A DNA stretch of 64,000 bases from Novosphingobium sp. 9U (lineage in GTDB: Bacteria > Pseudomonadota > Alphaproteobacteria > Sphingomonadales > Sphingomonadaceae). The stretch spans positions 496,001-560,000 of the forward strand of contig NZ_LR732469.1 of assembly GCF_902506425.1 (NCBI RefSeq), in the 5' to 3' direction. The first letter of the stretch is position 1, and each line of letters begins with the position of its first letter. The position numbers and the translations under genes were made by a program. Of the stretch, positions 44,058 through 52,818 are shown piece by piece. The notes under the pieces were generated by a model that did not search any database, was not told where the DNA came from, and worked only from the letters and a program-made list of their open reading frames with translations.

Positions 44058-45530
44058 CTAGACGTAGCGCCGCAACCCTTCGCGCCACAGCGCCACCCGA
44101 GCATCGCGCACATCTGCCGCCATCGCCGTGGCAAAGGTCTGCCGCGCACTTCCCATGCACATCGCGTCCTGCAGCGAGCTTTGGATCCCGGCGCCAACGG
44201 CAGCCAGCATCGCAGCGCCCAGCGCCGTCGTCTCGATGTCGGCCGGCCGCTCGACCGGCAGAGCGAGCATGTCGGCGAGGTCCTGCGCGATCCAGTCGTT
44301 CGCGCTCATGCCGCCGTCGATCCGCAAGGTGGTCCACGCCGCGCCATCCGCCGCGAACGCTTCCTGCAAGTCATGGCACTGGTGCGCAAGCGACTCCATC
44401 GCAGCGCGTACGATGTGCGCCCGGCTGGTGCCCTGCGTCAGCCCGGCGACGACACCGGTCGCATCGGGCTTCCAGTGCGGCGCGCCCAGCCCTGCCAGCG
44501 CGGGCACGAACAGCACACCGCCGTTGTCGGGCACCGCGCGCGCCAGTTCCTCGCTCTCGGACGCGGTGCGGATCACGCCCAGTTCGTCGCGCAGCCACTT
44601 GATCAGGCTGCCGGCGACGAAGATCGAACCCTCCAGCGCATAAGTGCGGCGCCCACCCTCCTGGCATAGCACCGTGCCGAGCAGCCGGTGCGAGGAGCGC
44701 GGCAGCTGGTTGCCCATGTTGGTCAGCACGAAGGCGCCAGTGCCGAACGTCGCCTTGGTGTCGCCGGCGGAGAGGCAGTGCTGGCCGATCGTCGCCGCCT
44801 GCTGATCTCCGGCCAGACCGCTGATCGGGATCGCCGCGCCGAGCAGTGCCGGATCGCACCGCCCGATCGCCCCATGAGTATCGACCACTTCGGGCAAGCT
44901 GCCGCGCGGCACGCCGAACAGGTCGAGCAGCCCCTCGTCCCAGGTCGCGCGGTCGAGCGGCAGCAGCTGCGTGCGGCTGGCATTGCTGGCGTCGGAGACG
45001 TGCAAGCCGCCCGTCAGCTTCCACACCAGCCAGCTCTCGACCGTACCGAAGGCCAGACGATCTCCCAGTTCGCGCGCGGCGGACACGTTGTCGAGCACCC
45101 AGCGCATCTTGGTGCCCGAGAAGTAGGGATCGATCACAAGGCCGGTCAGTGCCTGCACCGCCTCCTCGTGCCCCGCGTCGCGCAGCTGAGCGCAGAATGG
45201 CGCGGTGCGGCGGTCCTGCCAGACGATCGCGCGGGTGACCGGTTCGCCGGTCTGGCGGTCCCACGCCACTACGGTTTCACGCTGGTTGGTAATGCCAAGC
45301 GCGGCGACACGCTCCGCCCCGCCCGCTTGCTCGATCACCGCCCGCGCACAAGCCAGCGTGCGCTCCCAGATCTCGTTCGCGTCGTGCTCGACCCAGCCGG
45401 GGTGCGGGTAGTGCTGCGTCAGCTCCTTCTGGCAGACGTGCAGCGCCGTGCCGTCGGGCGCATAGACGATCGCGCGGGTCGAAGTGGTCCCTTCGTCCAG
45501 GACCAGGATGCAGCCTTCGGTCACCTTCAC
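44058..45530 (-). CDS. glpK: Glycerol kinase
   Basis: FGGY-family kinase that converts glycerol and ATP to glycerol-3-phosphate. The N-terminal phosphate loop LDEGTTSTRAIVY, the substrate segment NQRETVVAWDR and GDQQAATIGQ, and the C-terminal RIDGGMSANDWIAQDLADM are diagnostic. The start is the GTG at 45530, which overlaps the glpD stop (GTGA); the frame upstream lies inside glpD. Length of 490 residues is normal. It is co-transcribed with glpD and probably the YeiH-family gene. In this locus it could use glycerol released from sulfoquinovosyl-glycerol. Confidence 0.96.
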   Translation of the reverse strand: MKVTEGCILVLDEGTTSTRAIVYAPDGTALHVCQKELTQHYPHPGWVEHDANEIWERTLACARAVIEQAGGAERVAALGITNQRETVVAWDRQTGEPVTRAIVWQDRRTAPFCAQLRDAGHEEAVQALTGLVIDPYFSGTKMRWVLDNVSAARELGDRLAFGTVESWLVWKLTGGLHVSDASNASRTQLLPLDRATWDEGLLDLFGVPRGSLPEVVDTHGAIGRCDPALLGAAIPISGLAGDQQAATIGQHCLSAGDTKATFGTGAFVLTNMGNQLPRSSHRLLGTVLCQEGGRRTYALEGSIFVAGSLIKWLRDELGVIRTASESEELARAVPDNGGVLFVPALAGLGAPHWKPDATGVVAGLTQGTSRAHIVRAAMESLAHQCHDLQEAFAADGAAWTTLRIDGGMSANDWIAQDLADMLALPVERPADIETTALGAAMLAAVGAGIQSSLQDAMCMGSARQTFATAMAADVRDARVALWREGLRRYV

Positions 45531-47005
45531 GCCCCCATGTACGTTTTCAGCTTGTCGACTTGCGCCGCGTCCAACCGCAGCCCGAGCTTGGTGCGCCGCC
45601 AGAGCACGTCCTCGGCCGTGCGTGCCCATTCCTGCGCGACCAGGTAATCCACTTCAGCCGCGGTTAGGCCATGGCCGAAGTCTTCGCCCAGCGCGGCCAT
45701 GTCACGCGCGTCCTTCAGCCACAGCTTGGTCCGCGTGCCGTAGGCGCGGGCCACGCGATCAACGGTCCGCGCGTCCAGGAACGGATAGCCACGGGCCAGA
45801 CTGGCCTTGAGATCGTCGATGCCCTGCATCGGGAAGTCGCCGCCCGGCAGCGGAGCAGTGGCGGTCCAGTCCTTGCCGGAGAGTGCCGCCACATGGGCCT
45901 GCAGCTTCTCGACCGCATCCTTGGAGAGGTGGCGATACGTGGTGATCTTGCCGCCGAAGACCGACAACAGCGGCGCCCCGCCCGCTTCGTCGAGATCGAG
46001 ATCGAAGCTGTAGCCGCGCGTCGCCGCCTCCGGCTTGCCGGTGCCCTCGTCCACCAGCGGCCGCACGCCCGAGTAGGTCCACACCACGTCGGCAGGCGAA
46101 ATGCTGTTCGCGAAGTAGGCGTTGGCCGCCTCGCACAAGTAGGCGATCTCCTCCTCGCTCGCCTTCACGTCGCGCAAGGGGCCGTGGTGATCGCGATCGG
46201 TGGTTCCGATCAGCGTGAAATCCTGCTGGTACGGGATCGCGAAGAAGATGCGGCCGTCGGGGATCTGGAAGAAGTAGGCATAGGGATGGTCGAACAGCCT
46301 CGGCACGACGATGTGCGAGCCGCGCACCAAGCGCATCTTCTTGGCCGTCTTCTCGCCGCTGAGCTTCAGCAAGTCGAGCACTGCGGGCCCGCCGGCGTTG
46401 ACGATCGCCTTGGCGCGGAACGCCTGCGCGCCGCTGCGGATCAGCCAACCCTCGGCGCTGCGCTCGATCGCCTCGACCGGCGTGCGCGTCAGGATGGTGG
46501 CGCCGCGATCCGCCGCATCACGAGCGTTGAGCACGACCAGGCGCGCATCGTCGACCCAGCCATCGGAGTAGACGAACGCCGGGCCGTATCCCGGCTTGAG
46601 CGGCTTGCCGGCCGGGTGCTTGCGAAGGTCGATGCTCTGCGTGGCCGGCAGCGCGCGCCGGCCGCCGATGTGGTCGTAGAGGAACAGGCCCAGCCGCAGC
46701 AGCCAGCGCGGGCGCAGGCCCTTCACGTGCGGCAGCACGAAACGCATCGGCCAGATGATGTGCGGGGCGATCTGCCACAGCCGCTCGCGCTCACCCAAGG
46801 CTTCGCGCACCAGGCCGAACTCGTAGTGCTCCAGGTAGCGCAAGCCACCGTGGATCAGCTTGGTCGAGGCAGACGAAGTGCCGCTTGCCAAGTCGCCCTG
46901 CTCCAGCAGCAGCACCTTGGCGCCGCGCCCGGCCGCATCGCGCGCGATCCCGGCGCCGTTCACGCCGCCGCCGATCACCGCGATGTCGTAAGGCGTTTCG
47001 GTCAT
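45527..47005 (-). CDS. glpD: Aerobic glycerol-3-phosphate dehydrogenase
   Basis: FAD flavoprotein that oxidises glycerol-3-phosphate to dihydroxyacetone phosphate and passes electrons to quinone. The FAD-binding motif IGGGVNGAGIARDAAGRG lies at residues 10-27. DLASGTSSASTKLIHGGLRYLEHYEF is the family signature. The ATG at 47005 gives a normal 492-residue protein. Its last codons overlap glpK by four bases, and it begins eight bases after the YeiH-family gene, so all three are likely one transcript. Confidence 0.96.
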   Translation of the reverse strand: MTETPYDIAVIGGGVNGAGIARDAAGRGAKVLLLEQGDLASGTSSASTKLIHGGLRYLEHYEFGLVREALGERERLWQIAPHIIWPMRFVLPHVKGLRPRWLLRLGLFLYDHIGGRRALPATQSIDLRKHPAGKPLKPGYGPAFVYSDGWVDDARLVVLNARDAADRGATILTRTPVEAIERSAEGWLIRSGAQAFRAKAIVNAGGPAVLDLLKLSGEKTAKKMRLVRGSHIVVPRLFDHPYAYFFQIPDGRIFFAIPYQQDFTLIGTTDRDHHGPLRDVKASEEEIAYLCEAANAYFANSISPADVVWTYSGVRPLVDEGTGKPEAATRGYSFDLDLDEAGGAPLLSVFGGKITTYRHLSKDAVEKLQAHVAALSGKDWTATAPLPGGDFPMQGIDDLKASLARGYPFLDARTVDRVARAYGTRTKLWLKDARDMAALGEDFGHGLTAAEVDYLVAQEWARTAEDVLWRRTKLGLRLDAAQVDKLKTYMGA

Positions 47006-47013
47006 GGAAGGTC

Positions 47014-48081
47014 TCACAGGATGATCATGCTGAACGCAGTGGCAACGGCCAGGGATGCGAGCGTCGCGGCCACCACCGGCAGCGCAGGACGCCAACCCAT
47101 CTGCATGATGAGATCTAGCCGCGAGCGCATCGCAGTCGCAGTCACCGCCAGCAGCAGCAGCGTCTTGGAAAGGGTCAGACACAAGTGCGCGACGGGCGCG
47201 GGCACGGTAACGATCGAGTTCACCACTACGGTCACTAGGAACAGCGTAATAAACCACGGCAGCGCCAGCTTGCGGATCCAGTGGCGATCGGGTGCGTCGT
47301 CGTCCTTGGCCCAAAGCGACACCACGGTGACCACCGGCGCGAGCAGTGCGACCCGGCTCAGCTTGACGATCGTGGCATAGCTGCCCGCGACATCCGAATA
47401 GGCATAGCCCCCGCCGATTGCCTGCGCGACATCGTGGATCGAGGCGCCGATCAGGAACCCGGCCTGGCGATCGTCTAGGTGCAGTGCACCTGCGAGTGGA
47501 GGATAGAACGACATCGCCAGCGCGCTCGCCAGGCTGACCACGACCAGTGTCAGCGCGAACTGCGCCTGGCTCACCCGCTTGGCGCCTAGGACGCCGAACA
47601 GCGCCAGCGCGGCGGACGCGCCGCAGATCGCGGTCGCGCCGCCGGCGAGGATGCCGACCGAGACCGAAGCGCCGCTCAGCCGCGCCACCACCAGCGCAGT
47701 GCCCATTGCCGCAGCCATGACGACCAGCAGCGCCAGGAACGGGACCGGACCCAAAGCACCGATCTGGGCAATGGTGACTTGCGTGCCGAGTACGACGATG
47801 CCCCAACGCAGACATCCTTTAGAGACGAAATCGAGCCCGGGGTGCACGCGCGGCTCGCTGGTCACGAAGTTGAGCGCCAGGCCGATCAGCAGGCCCATCA
47901 GGATGATCGGCGCGCCATAATGCTCTGACAGCCAGGCAGCGGCGATGCTGGCAATCGCGCAGACCGCGAAGCCCGGCCAAAGGAGCTTCCATTCGTCCAG
48001 GCGCGAGCGCTTGGTCGCGGGCGCATCCGCCTGGGCGAGGAATAGCTCGCCATACAGGTCGCCGGCATGATCTGGAGCCAC
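47014..48081 (-). CDS. YeiH-family (UPF0324) putative sulfate exporter
   Basis: Polytopic membrane protein of 355 residues, starting at GTG with GGGAGAG upstream. Family signatures are LLIGLALNF near residue 63, CLRWGIVVLGTQVTIAQIG, GGATAICGASAALA and GASIHDVAQAIGGGYAYSD. Members are labelled putative sulfate exporters; direct evidence is limited. It is the first gene of a transcript with glpD and glpK. The divergent intergenic region to the MFS gene holds a motif shared with the sulfoquinovosidase promoter. An exporter of sulfite or sulfate would fit that pathway. Confidence 0.88.
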   Translation of the reverse strand: MAPDHAGDLYGELFLAQADAPATKRSRLDEWKLLWPGFAVCAIASIAAAWLSEHYGAPIILMGLLIGLALNFVTSEPRVHPGLDFVSKGCLRWGIVVLGTQVTIAQIGALGPVPFLALLVVMAAAMGTALVVARLSGASVSVGILAGGATAICGASAALALFGVLGAKRVSQAQFALTLVVVSLASALAMSFYPPLAGALHLDDRQAGFLIGASIHDVAQAIGGGYAYSDVAGSYATIVKLSRVALLAPVVTVVSLWAKDDDAPDRHWIRKLALPWFITLFLVTVVVNSIVTVPAPVAHLCLTLSKTLLLLAVTATAMRSRLDLIMQMGWRPALPVVAATLASLAVATAFSMIIL

Positions 48082-48120
48082 TGCTCTCTCCCGCGCCTCT
48101 ATCGGACAAAGGCGCTTGCT

Positions 48121-48141
48121 GTATGTCCTACGTTGTCATAC
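48121..48141. promoter_or_regulatory. Candidate operator between yeiH-glpD-glpK and the MFS gene
   Basis: GTATG-N11-CATAC is an inverted repeat. It contains TGTC-N3-CG-N-TGTCATA (48124-48140), the same spaced motif as at 52748-52764 between the receptor and sulfoquinovosidase genes. A LacI-family regulator gene is in the second locus, so common control is plausible. Confidence 0.45.
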
Positions 48142-48230
48142 GCTTTATGGCGCGGCGCAGAATGGGGCAAGTGCTTTGCTCGACCTGCGGGTAGGTCGCC
48201 CAAGAGCGGCAGGACGGGAGAGATGCGGCA

Positions 48231-49484
48231 ATGACGATCCACCTTGCGCAAAGCGGCAGTGCGCACACCAGCGCCACAGCCGTGCGCAGCCAAAATCTCC
48301 TCATCGGCCTGATCTTCTTTGCGACTGCTTTGAACTACGTCGACCGCCAGGTGCTGGCATTGCTGAAGCCCATGCTGGAGGCGGAGTTCCAGTGGAACGA
48401 CCAGCAGTTCGCGCATCTCGGCTCGATCTTCCAGCTCTCCGCCGCCGTGTCGTTGCTGGGGGTCGGCTGGTTCGTCGACCGGTTCGGCGTGCGCTTCGCA
48501 TACGGCGCGGCCGTGGCGGTGTGGAGCATTGCGGGCATGGCCCACGCCCTGGCCGCAAGCGTGCAGCAGTTCGTCGTCGCACGCGCCGTGCTGGCGACGG
48601 CGGAGTCGGTGAACACCCCCGCTGCCATGAAGACTGCCGCCACCTACCTGCCGATCGAGCGGCGCTCGATCGGCATCGGCATCATCAACACCGCGCCCAA
48701 TGTCGGCGCGATCCTGACCCCGCTGCTGATCCCGCCGTTTGCGATCGCCTTCGGCTGGAAGGCGGCGTTCCTGGTCACCGGCGCTCTCGGCATTGTCTGG
48801 CTGGTCCTGTGGCGGCTGAACACCGGCAAGCTGCAGCCGATTGGCAATCCTGCCTCCGCGAGCCCCGGCAAGGTCGCCTGGGGCGAGGTGCTGAGGGACC
48901 GCCGCAGTTGGACGGTCGTGGGCGCCAAGGCGATCACCGACCTGGTCTGGTGGTTCGTGCTGTTCTGGGCACCCGACTTCTTTTCGCGCCACTTCGGCCT
49001 CAGCCAAGGCGCACTCGGCGGGCCGATCGCGGTGGTGTTCGTCCTTGCGGCACTGGGTGCAGTGAGCAGTGGTGCGCTCTATCCCGTGCTGTTGCGCCGC
49101 GGCCTGTCGCTCAACGCCGCGCGCAAGAGCGCCATGCTGTTCTTCGGCCTCGTCGTGCTGGTCATGCCGCTGGCGCTGATCGCACCCAACCCGTGGATCG
49201 CGGCGCTGTGCATCGGCCTGGGCCTCTTCGCTCACCAGGGCTTCTCGACCAACATCTTCGGCATGGCGACCGAGATCATCCCCACCCGCCGCATCGCCAC
49301 CGTCATCGCGCTGGGCGCCATCGGCGGCAACCTGACCGGCACCGGCATCATCGAATTCGCCGGCTGGTCGCTCGACAACGGGCTGGGCTACACGCCGCTG
49401 TTTGTGATCTGCGGCGGGGCATACCTGGCGGCGCTGGCGTTCATCCACCTGATGCAGCCGAGGCTGGCGGCGGCAGATGATTGA
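48231..49484 (+). CDS. MFS transporter, ExuT/ACS (anion:cation symporter) type
   Basis: A twelve-helix inner-membrane symporter of 417 residues. Motifs of the ACS family are present: NYVDRQVLALLKPMLEAEF in TM1, GWFVDRFGVRFAYG between TM2 and TM3, and TYLPIERRSIGIGIINTAPNVG near TM4-5. Characterised relatives import hexuronates, tartrate or other organic anions. An anionic sugar such as sulfoquinovose is a reasonable substrate here, but that is inference from position. It is divergent from the yeiH-glpD-glpK transcript. Confidence 0.87.
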   Translation: MTIHLAQSGSAHTSATAVRSQNLLIGLIFFATALNYVDRQVLALLKPMLEAEFQWNDQQFAHLGSIFQLSAAVSLLGVGWFVDRFGVRFAYGAAVAVWSIAGMAHALAASVQQFVVARAVLATAESVNTPAAMKTAATYLPIERRSIGIGIINTAPNVGAILTPLLIPPFAIAFGWKAAFLVTGALGIVWLVLWRLNTGKLQPIGNPASASPGKVAWGEVLRDRRSWTVVGAKAITDLVWWFVLFWAPDFFSRHFGLSQGALGGPIAVVFVLAALGAVSSGALYPVLLRRGLSLNAARKSAMLFFGLVVLVMPLALIAPNPWIAALCIGLGLFAHQGFSTNIFGMATEIIPTRRIATVIALGAIGGNLTGTGIIEFAGWSLDNGLGYTPLFVICGGAYLAALAFIHLMQPRLAAADD

Positions 49485-49604
49485 GACCGGCCCTTCCTGA
49501 TCGGACTTTCGCTGCCTCGGTTTAATCCGCAGATAACCATTTCGCGTTGCTGATTAAAAAGAACACAGCGGTACTTATCCCTGGGCAACAGGGAAAACGA
49601 GTTC

Positions 49605-50252
49605 ATGAAAAAGCTAATTGCGGCCGCGCTTCTGACCGCGCTGGGTACCGGAGCCGCGCAGGCACAATCGACGTTCATGTGGGCACCGCCGCCGTCGGCG
49701 GCAGATGGCCCGGTCTTCAAGTACTACCTGCCGATGGGCACGCCGCTGATGCTGCGCACACGCACGCAGGTGAACACCAGGGAAGCAAAGCTCGGAGATC
49801 GGGTCTATCTGGAAGTGGCCGAGGCCGTCACCTTTCAGGGGCAAACGATCATCCCGGTCGGCTCGCCCGTGATCGGCGAGGTCGCCACGCTCCAGCGCAA
49901 CGGGCATTTCGGGCGCAAGGGCAAGGTCGCAGTGCGGCTGATCGAGTTGCAAACGCCAAGCGGCCCCGTTCGGCTCTCGGGCGACGCCTACGATGAGGGC
50001 ATTTCCGGGACCGTAGTGTCGATCGGCACTATCGTGCTCGTCTCCCCGCTCGGCTTCCTGGTCCATGGGACCAGCGGCAACATCCCCGCCGATGCGACGG
50101 TGAAGGCCTACCTTTCGGAAAATCTGAACTTCCGTTGGCAGAACCCTGGGCTGACTCAGACTTCGGCACCGCTTCAGGCCGTTCCCGACCGGACCGGCGT
50201 GCAGGCTGCGAGCCTCGATAGCACCCGTTCTCAGTTGCAACCGACCGGCTGA
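49605..50252 (+). CDS. Secreted protein of unknown function
   Basis: A 215-residue exported protein with a signal peptide ending at AAQAQ. The central ~110 residues are beta-rich: PMGTPLMLRTRTQVNTREAK, then LGDRVYLEVAEAVTFQGQ and IIPVGSPVIGEVATLQRNG, a pattern seen in conserved periplasmic proteins with a GxxVxGEV core. A hydrophobic stretch (VVSIGTIVLVSPLGFLVHG) near 145-165 could be a membrane hairpin. No enzyme motif is visible. It lies between the MFS and receptor genes and ends before a bidirectional terminator. Confidence 0.6.
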   Translation: MKKLIAAALLTALGTGAAQAQSTFMWAPPPSAADGPVFKYYLPMGTPLMLRTRTQVNTREAKLGDRVYLEVAEAVTFQGQTIIPVGSPVIGEVATLQRNGHFGRKGKVAVRLIELQTPSGPVRLSGDAYDEGISGTVVSIGTIVLVSPLGFLVHGTSGNIPADATVKAYLSENLNFRWQNPGLTQTSAPLQAVPDRTGVQAASLDSTRSQLQPTG

Positions 50253-50296
50253 TCGGCCTCGGAAACGAGGCAACAGCTCCAGGACCGAGCACAAGA

Positions 50297-50328
50297 AAAC
50301 CCCCGGCGGGAGAGAGCGCCGGGGGTTT
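50297..50328. terminator. Bidirectional hairpin terminator
   Basis: A perfect 12-base stem AAACCCCCGGCG/CGCCGGGGGTTT with an eight-base loop lies between the convergent secreted-protein and receptor genes. The A and T ends make it work on either strand. Confidence 0.85.
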
Positions 50329-50371
50329 CCGCGAGTGCCGACAAGGAGGCGGTTCCCCCCGCCTTGAGTCC

Positions 50372-52663
50372 TCAGTCGAAGCGCACTCGCAAGTTCACGC
50401 CGGCGTAGCGATCCGCGTCGCGCGGGATCATCAGGCGTTGGCCGGCCGTCGTGTTCAGCAGGACGTAGCTGTCGTCCAGGATGTTCCGGACGAGCACGGT
50501 CAGGCGGTACTTGTCGTCCGCATCCGAGATGCCGACGCTGGCGTTCCAGATACCATACGGATCGATCGGGCCGCTCTCGCCCAGGTCCGAGAACTGGCGG
50601 CTGACGTGATGCCAGTCGCTCGACAGGTAGAGCTTTACCGGGCCGACCGGCACGTCATAGTCCGCACCCACGGTGTAGCTGAACTTCGGTGCCAGCGGCA
50701 GGCGGGTGCCGTCTCGCGCGTCGGGCGCGTTGGTCAGCGGGTTGGGGTTGAAGCGACGCACCTTGGCGTCGGCATAGGCCAGGTTCGCGCGCAAGTTCAG
50801 GCCTTCGGCCGGCGCGACGGTCAGGTCGACCTCGCCACCCTTGGAGCGCACCGATCCGGCATTGGTCAGGTTGGTCACCACCGCGCCGTTCAGCAGCACG
50901 AAGTTGTTCGCCTGGAAGCCCTTGTAGTCGACCAGGAACGCAGTGGCGTTCAGCTGCACCCTGCGGTCGAAGAACTGGCTCTTGAGGCCCACTTCGTAGC
51001 TGTTCGACTTTTCGGGATCGATCGGGGTCGAGTTGGTCGGCGCGACGTGATTGAAGAAGACGTTGAACGCCGGGCCCTTGTAGCCGCGGGTGTAGCTGGC
51101 ATAGACCATCGCGCGCGGGGCGATGTCGTACTGCAGCACCGCCTTGCCGGAGAAGTTGTCGGCGTCAGTCTCCCCTCGCGACAGGTTGTTGGTGGCCGTG
51201 CCGCCCGCGCCCACGGTGGAGAGGCCGGCACCGCCGGTGATCACGCCATTGGTCAGGTTGCGCGCCGGGCCACGGAAGTGCGTGTAGCTCACCTCGTCAT
51301 GCGTGTAGCGGCCGCCCAGGGTGAAGCGCAGCTCGGGCGTGAACTCGTAGGTCGCCTGGCCGAACACCGCATAGTTGCGGAACGACACCTTGCTGACCGA
51401 GCTTGCGCTGGGGAACAGCGTGTTGACGGTGTCGGCCAGGTTGCACGGACGCGCGCCGGTCAACGGATCGATCGGCGAGGTGGAGGTGGCGCAGGTCACG
51501 TCGCTGCGGGTAAAGTCCTGCTGGTTCTTCGAATACCACAGGAAGCCGCCGACTTGGTAGGTCAGTGCCTGCTTCTGTGGACTTGCCAGGCGGACTTCGG
51601 CGCTGACCTGGTCGGTCTCGACCGTGCCGCGATCGTGCAGCTGCGGCGTGCCGACGAGCGGACGTGGCAGGAAGTCACCGTCACGGATCTCGGTGTTCTT
51701 CCAGTTGCGGTAGCCGGTGATGACGCTGAACGTGTGGTCGGCGAAGGTGTCGATGTCGGCGTTGAGCGTGATGCTCCACTGCCGGTCGAGCGAGCGCGTG
51801 ATCAGGTTCTGGTTGACCCTGCGGGTGTCCTCACCCTGCGGCGTGATGCCCAGCTCGGCGTCGAGCACGGGCCCGCGCGACACGCCGGTGACTTCGGCGC
51901 AGCAATCGTCATTGGCCTTGAAGTAGTCTGCGATCACGCGAACCTTGGCGCCATCGCCGTCCCAGTCGAGCAGGCCGCGTGCGCCGTAGTGCTCGTAGCC
52001 GTTCACGTCCTTGTCGTAGTACGTGTTCTTCAGGTTGCCGTCGAACTTGCCGTAGAAGCCGGTCAGGCGGCCGCTCAGGTTCTCGGCGATCGGGCCCGAG
52101 ACGGTCAGGCGGCCGCGGTATTCGTCATCGGTCGTGCCGGACACATTGGCTTCGGCCTGGAAGGTGTCGGTGCCGCCCTTCGAGACGATGTTGACCAAGC
52201 CGGCGGACGCGTTCTTGCCGAACAGCGTACCCTGTGGGCCGCGCAGCACTTCGATGCGGTCGAAATCGACGAGGTCGAGGAACGACTGGCCCGAGCGGCT
52301 GAGCACGATGCCGTCGACAACGGTGGACACACTTGGCTCGGCCGCGACTGAGAAACTGATCGTTCCGACACCGCGCATCACGATCGCGCTGTTGGCGTTG
52401 GTGGTGCCTTTGCGGAAGGTCACCGAGGGAACGATGCTGGTGATGTCTTCCAGGCTCTTGGCGCCGGCGCGCTGCAGCGCATCGCCGGTGACCGCGCTGA
52501 TGGCGATCGGCACGTCCTGGATATTCTGCTCAACCTTCTGGGCAGTAACGACAATCTCGTCGACCTGCGCATAAGCCGGACTAGCGGCGACCATGGCCGC
52601 GGCGGACGCGGAAAAGGCGAAGAGTGCGCGGCGAGCCGCATTGTTGCGTGGCAAACGAACCAT
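50372..52663 (-). CDS. TonB-dependent receptor linked to the sulfoquinovose genes
   Basis: Outer-membrane active transporter of 763 residues. The signal peptide ends at AYAQ, and the TonB box follows at once (DEIVVTAQK). The plug contains LEDITSIVPSV and EVLRGPQGTLFGKNAS. The barrel continues to the C-terminal phenylalanine-containing GVNLRVRFD end. The ATG at 52663 has GGGAGGG upstream. It is transcribed away from the GH31 sulfoquinovosidase across 155 bases. Sphingomonads use such receptors for sugars and aromatics, so uptake of sulfoquinovosyl-glycerol or a related glycoside is the likely job. Confidence 0.92.
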   Translation of the reverse strand: MVRLPRNNAARRALFAFSASAAAMVAASPAYAQVDEIVVTAQKVEQNIQDVPIAISAVTGDALQRAGAKSLEDITSIVPSVTFRKGTTNANSAIVMRGVGTISFSVAAEPSVSTVVDGIVLSRSGQSFLDLVDFDRIEVLRGPQGTLFGKNASAGLVNIVSKGGTDTFQAEANVSGTTDDEYRGRLTVSGPIAENLSGRLTGFYGKFDGNLKNTYYDKDVNGYEHYGARGLLDWDGDGAKVRVIADYFKANDDCCAEVTGVSRGPVLDAELGITPQGEDTRRVNQNLITRSLDRQWSITLNADIDTFADHTFSVITGYRNWKNTEIRDGDFLPRPLVGTPQLHDRGTVETDQVSAEVRLASPQKQALTYQVGGFLWYSKNQQDFTRSDVTCATSTSPIDPLTGARPCNLADTVNTLFPSASSVSKVSFRNYAVFGQATYEFTPELRFTLGGRYTHDEVSYTHFRGPARNLTNGVITGGAGLSTVGAGGTATNNLSRGETDADNFSGKAVLQYDIAPRAMVYASYTRGYKGPAFNVFFNHVAPTNSTPIDPEKSNSYEVGLKSQFFDRRVQLNATAFLVDYKGFQANNFVLLNGAVVTNLTNAGSVRSKGGEVDLTVAPAEGLNLRANLAYADAKVRRFNPNPLTNAPDARDGTRLPLAPKFSYTVGADYDVPVGPVKLYLSSDWHHVSRQFSDLGESGPIDPYGIWNASVGISDADDKYRLTVLVRNILDDSYVLLNTTAGQRLMIPRDADRYAGVNLRVRFD

Positions 52664-52744
52664 GAGTTTTCCCTCCCTGGCGACGAGCCCGGGCCTCGTG
52701 GCCTTGGGTCTCCGAATACTTCGCCTCTTGATCCGACCCGAGGT

Positions 52745-52767
52745 TTCTGTCAAGCGGTGTCATAGAA
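52745..52767. promoter_or_regulatory. Candidate LacI-type operator between receptor and sulfoquinovosidase
   Basis: A sparse palindrome TTCT ... AGAA spans 23 bases in the divergent promoter region. It contains TGTC-N3-CG-N-TGTCATA (52748-52764), matching the element at 48124-48140. The lacI-type gene two frames downstream is the obvious candidate regulator. Confidence 0.45.
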
Positions 52768-52818
52768 GGCTCGCTACACGAAGCCCTCGGGTCGCACGAA
52801 CGCAAGGGAGCCTGATCG

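Noticed and set aside
50438..52351. 637-residue open frame on the plus strand
   Set aside because: Antisense to the second receptor with the same biased composition; no ribosome site or family motif.
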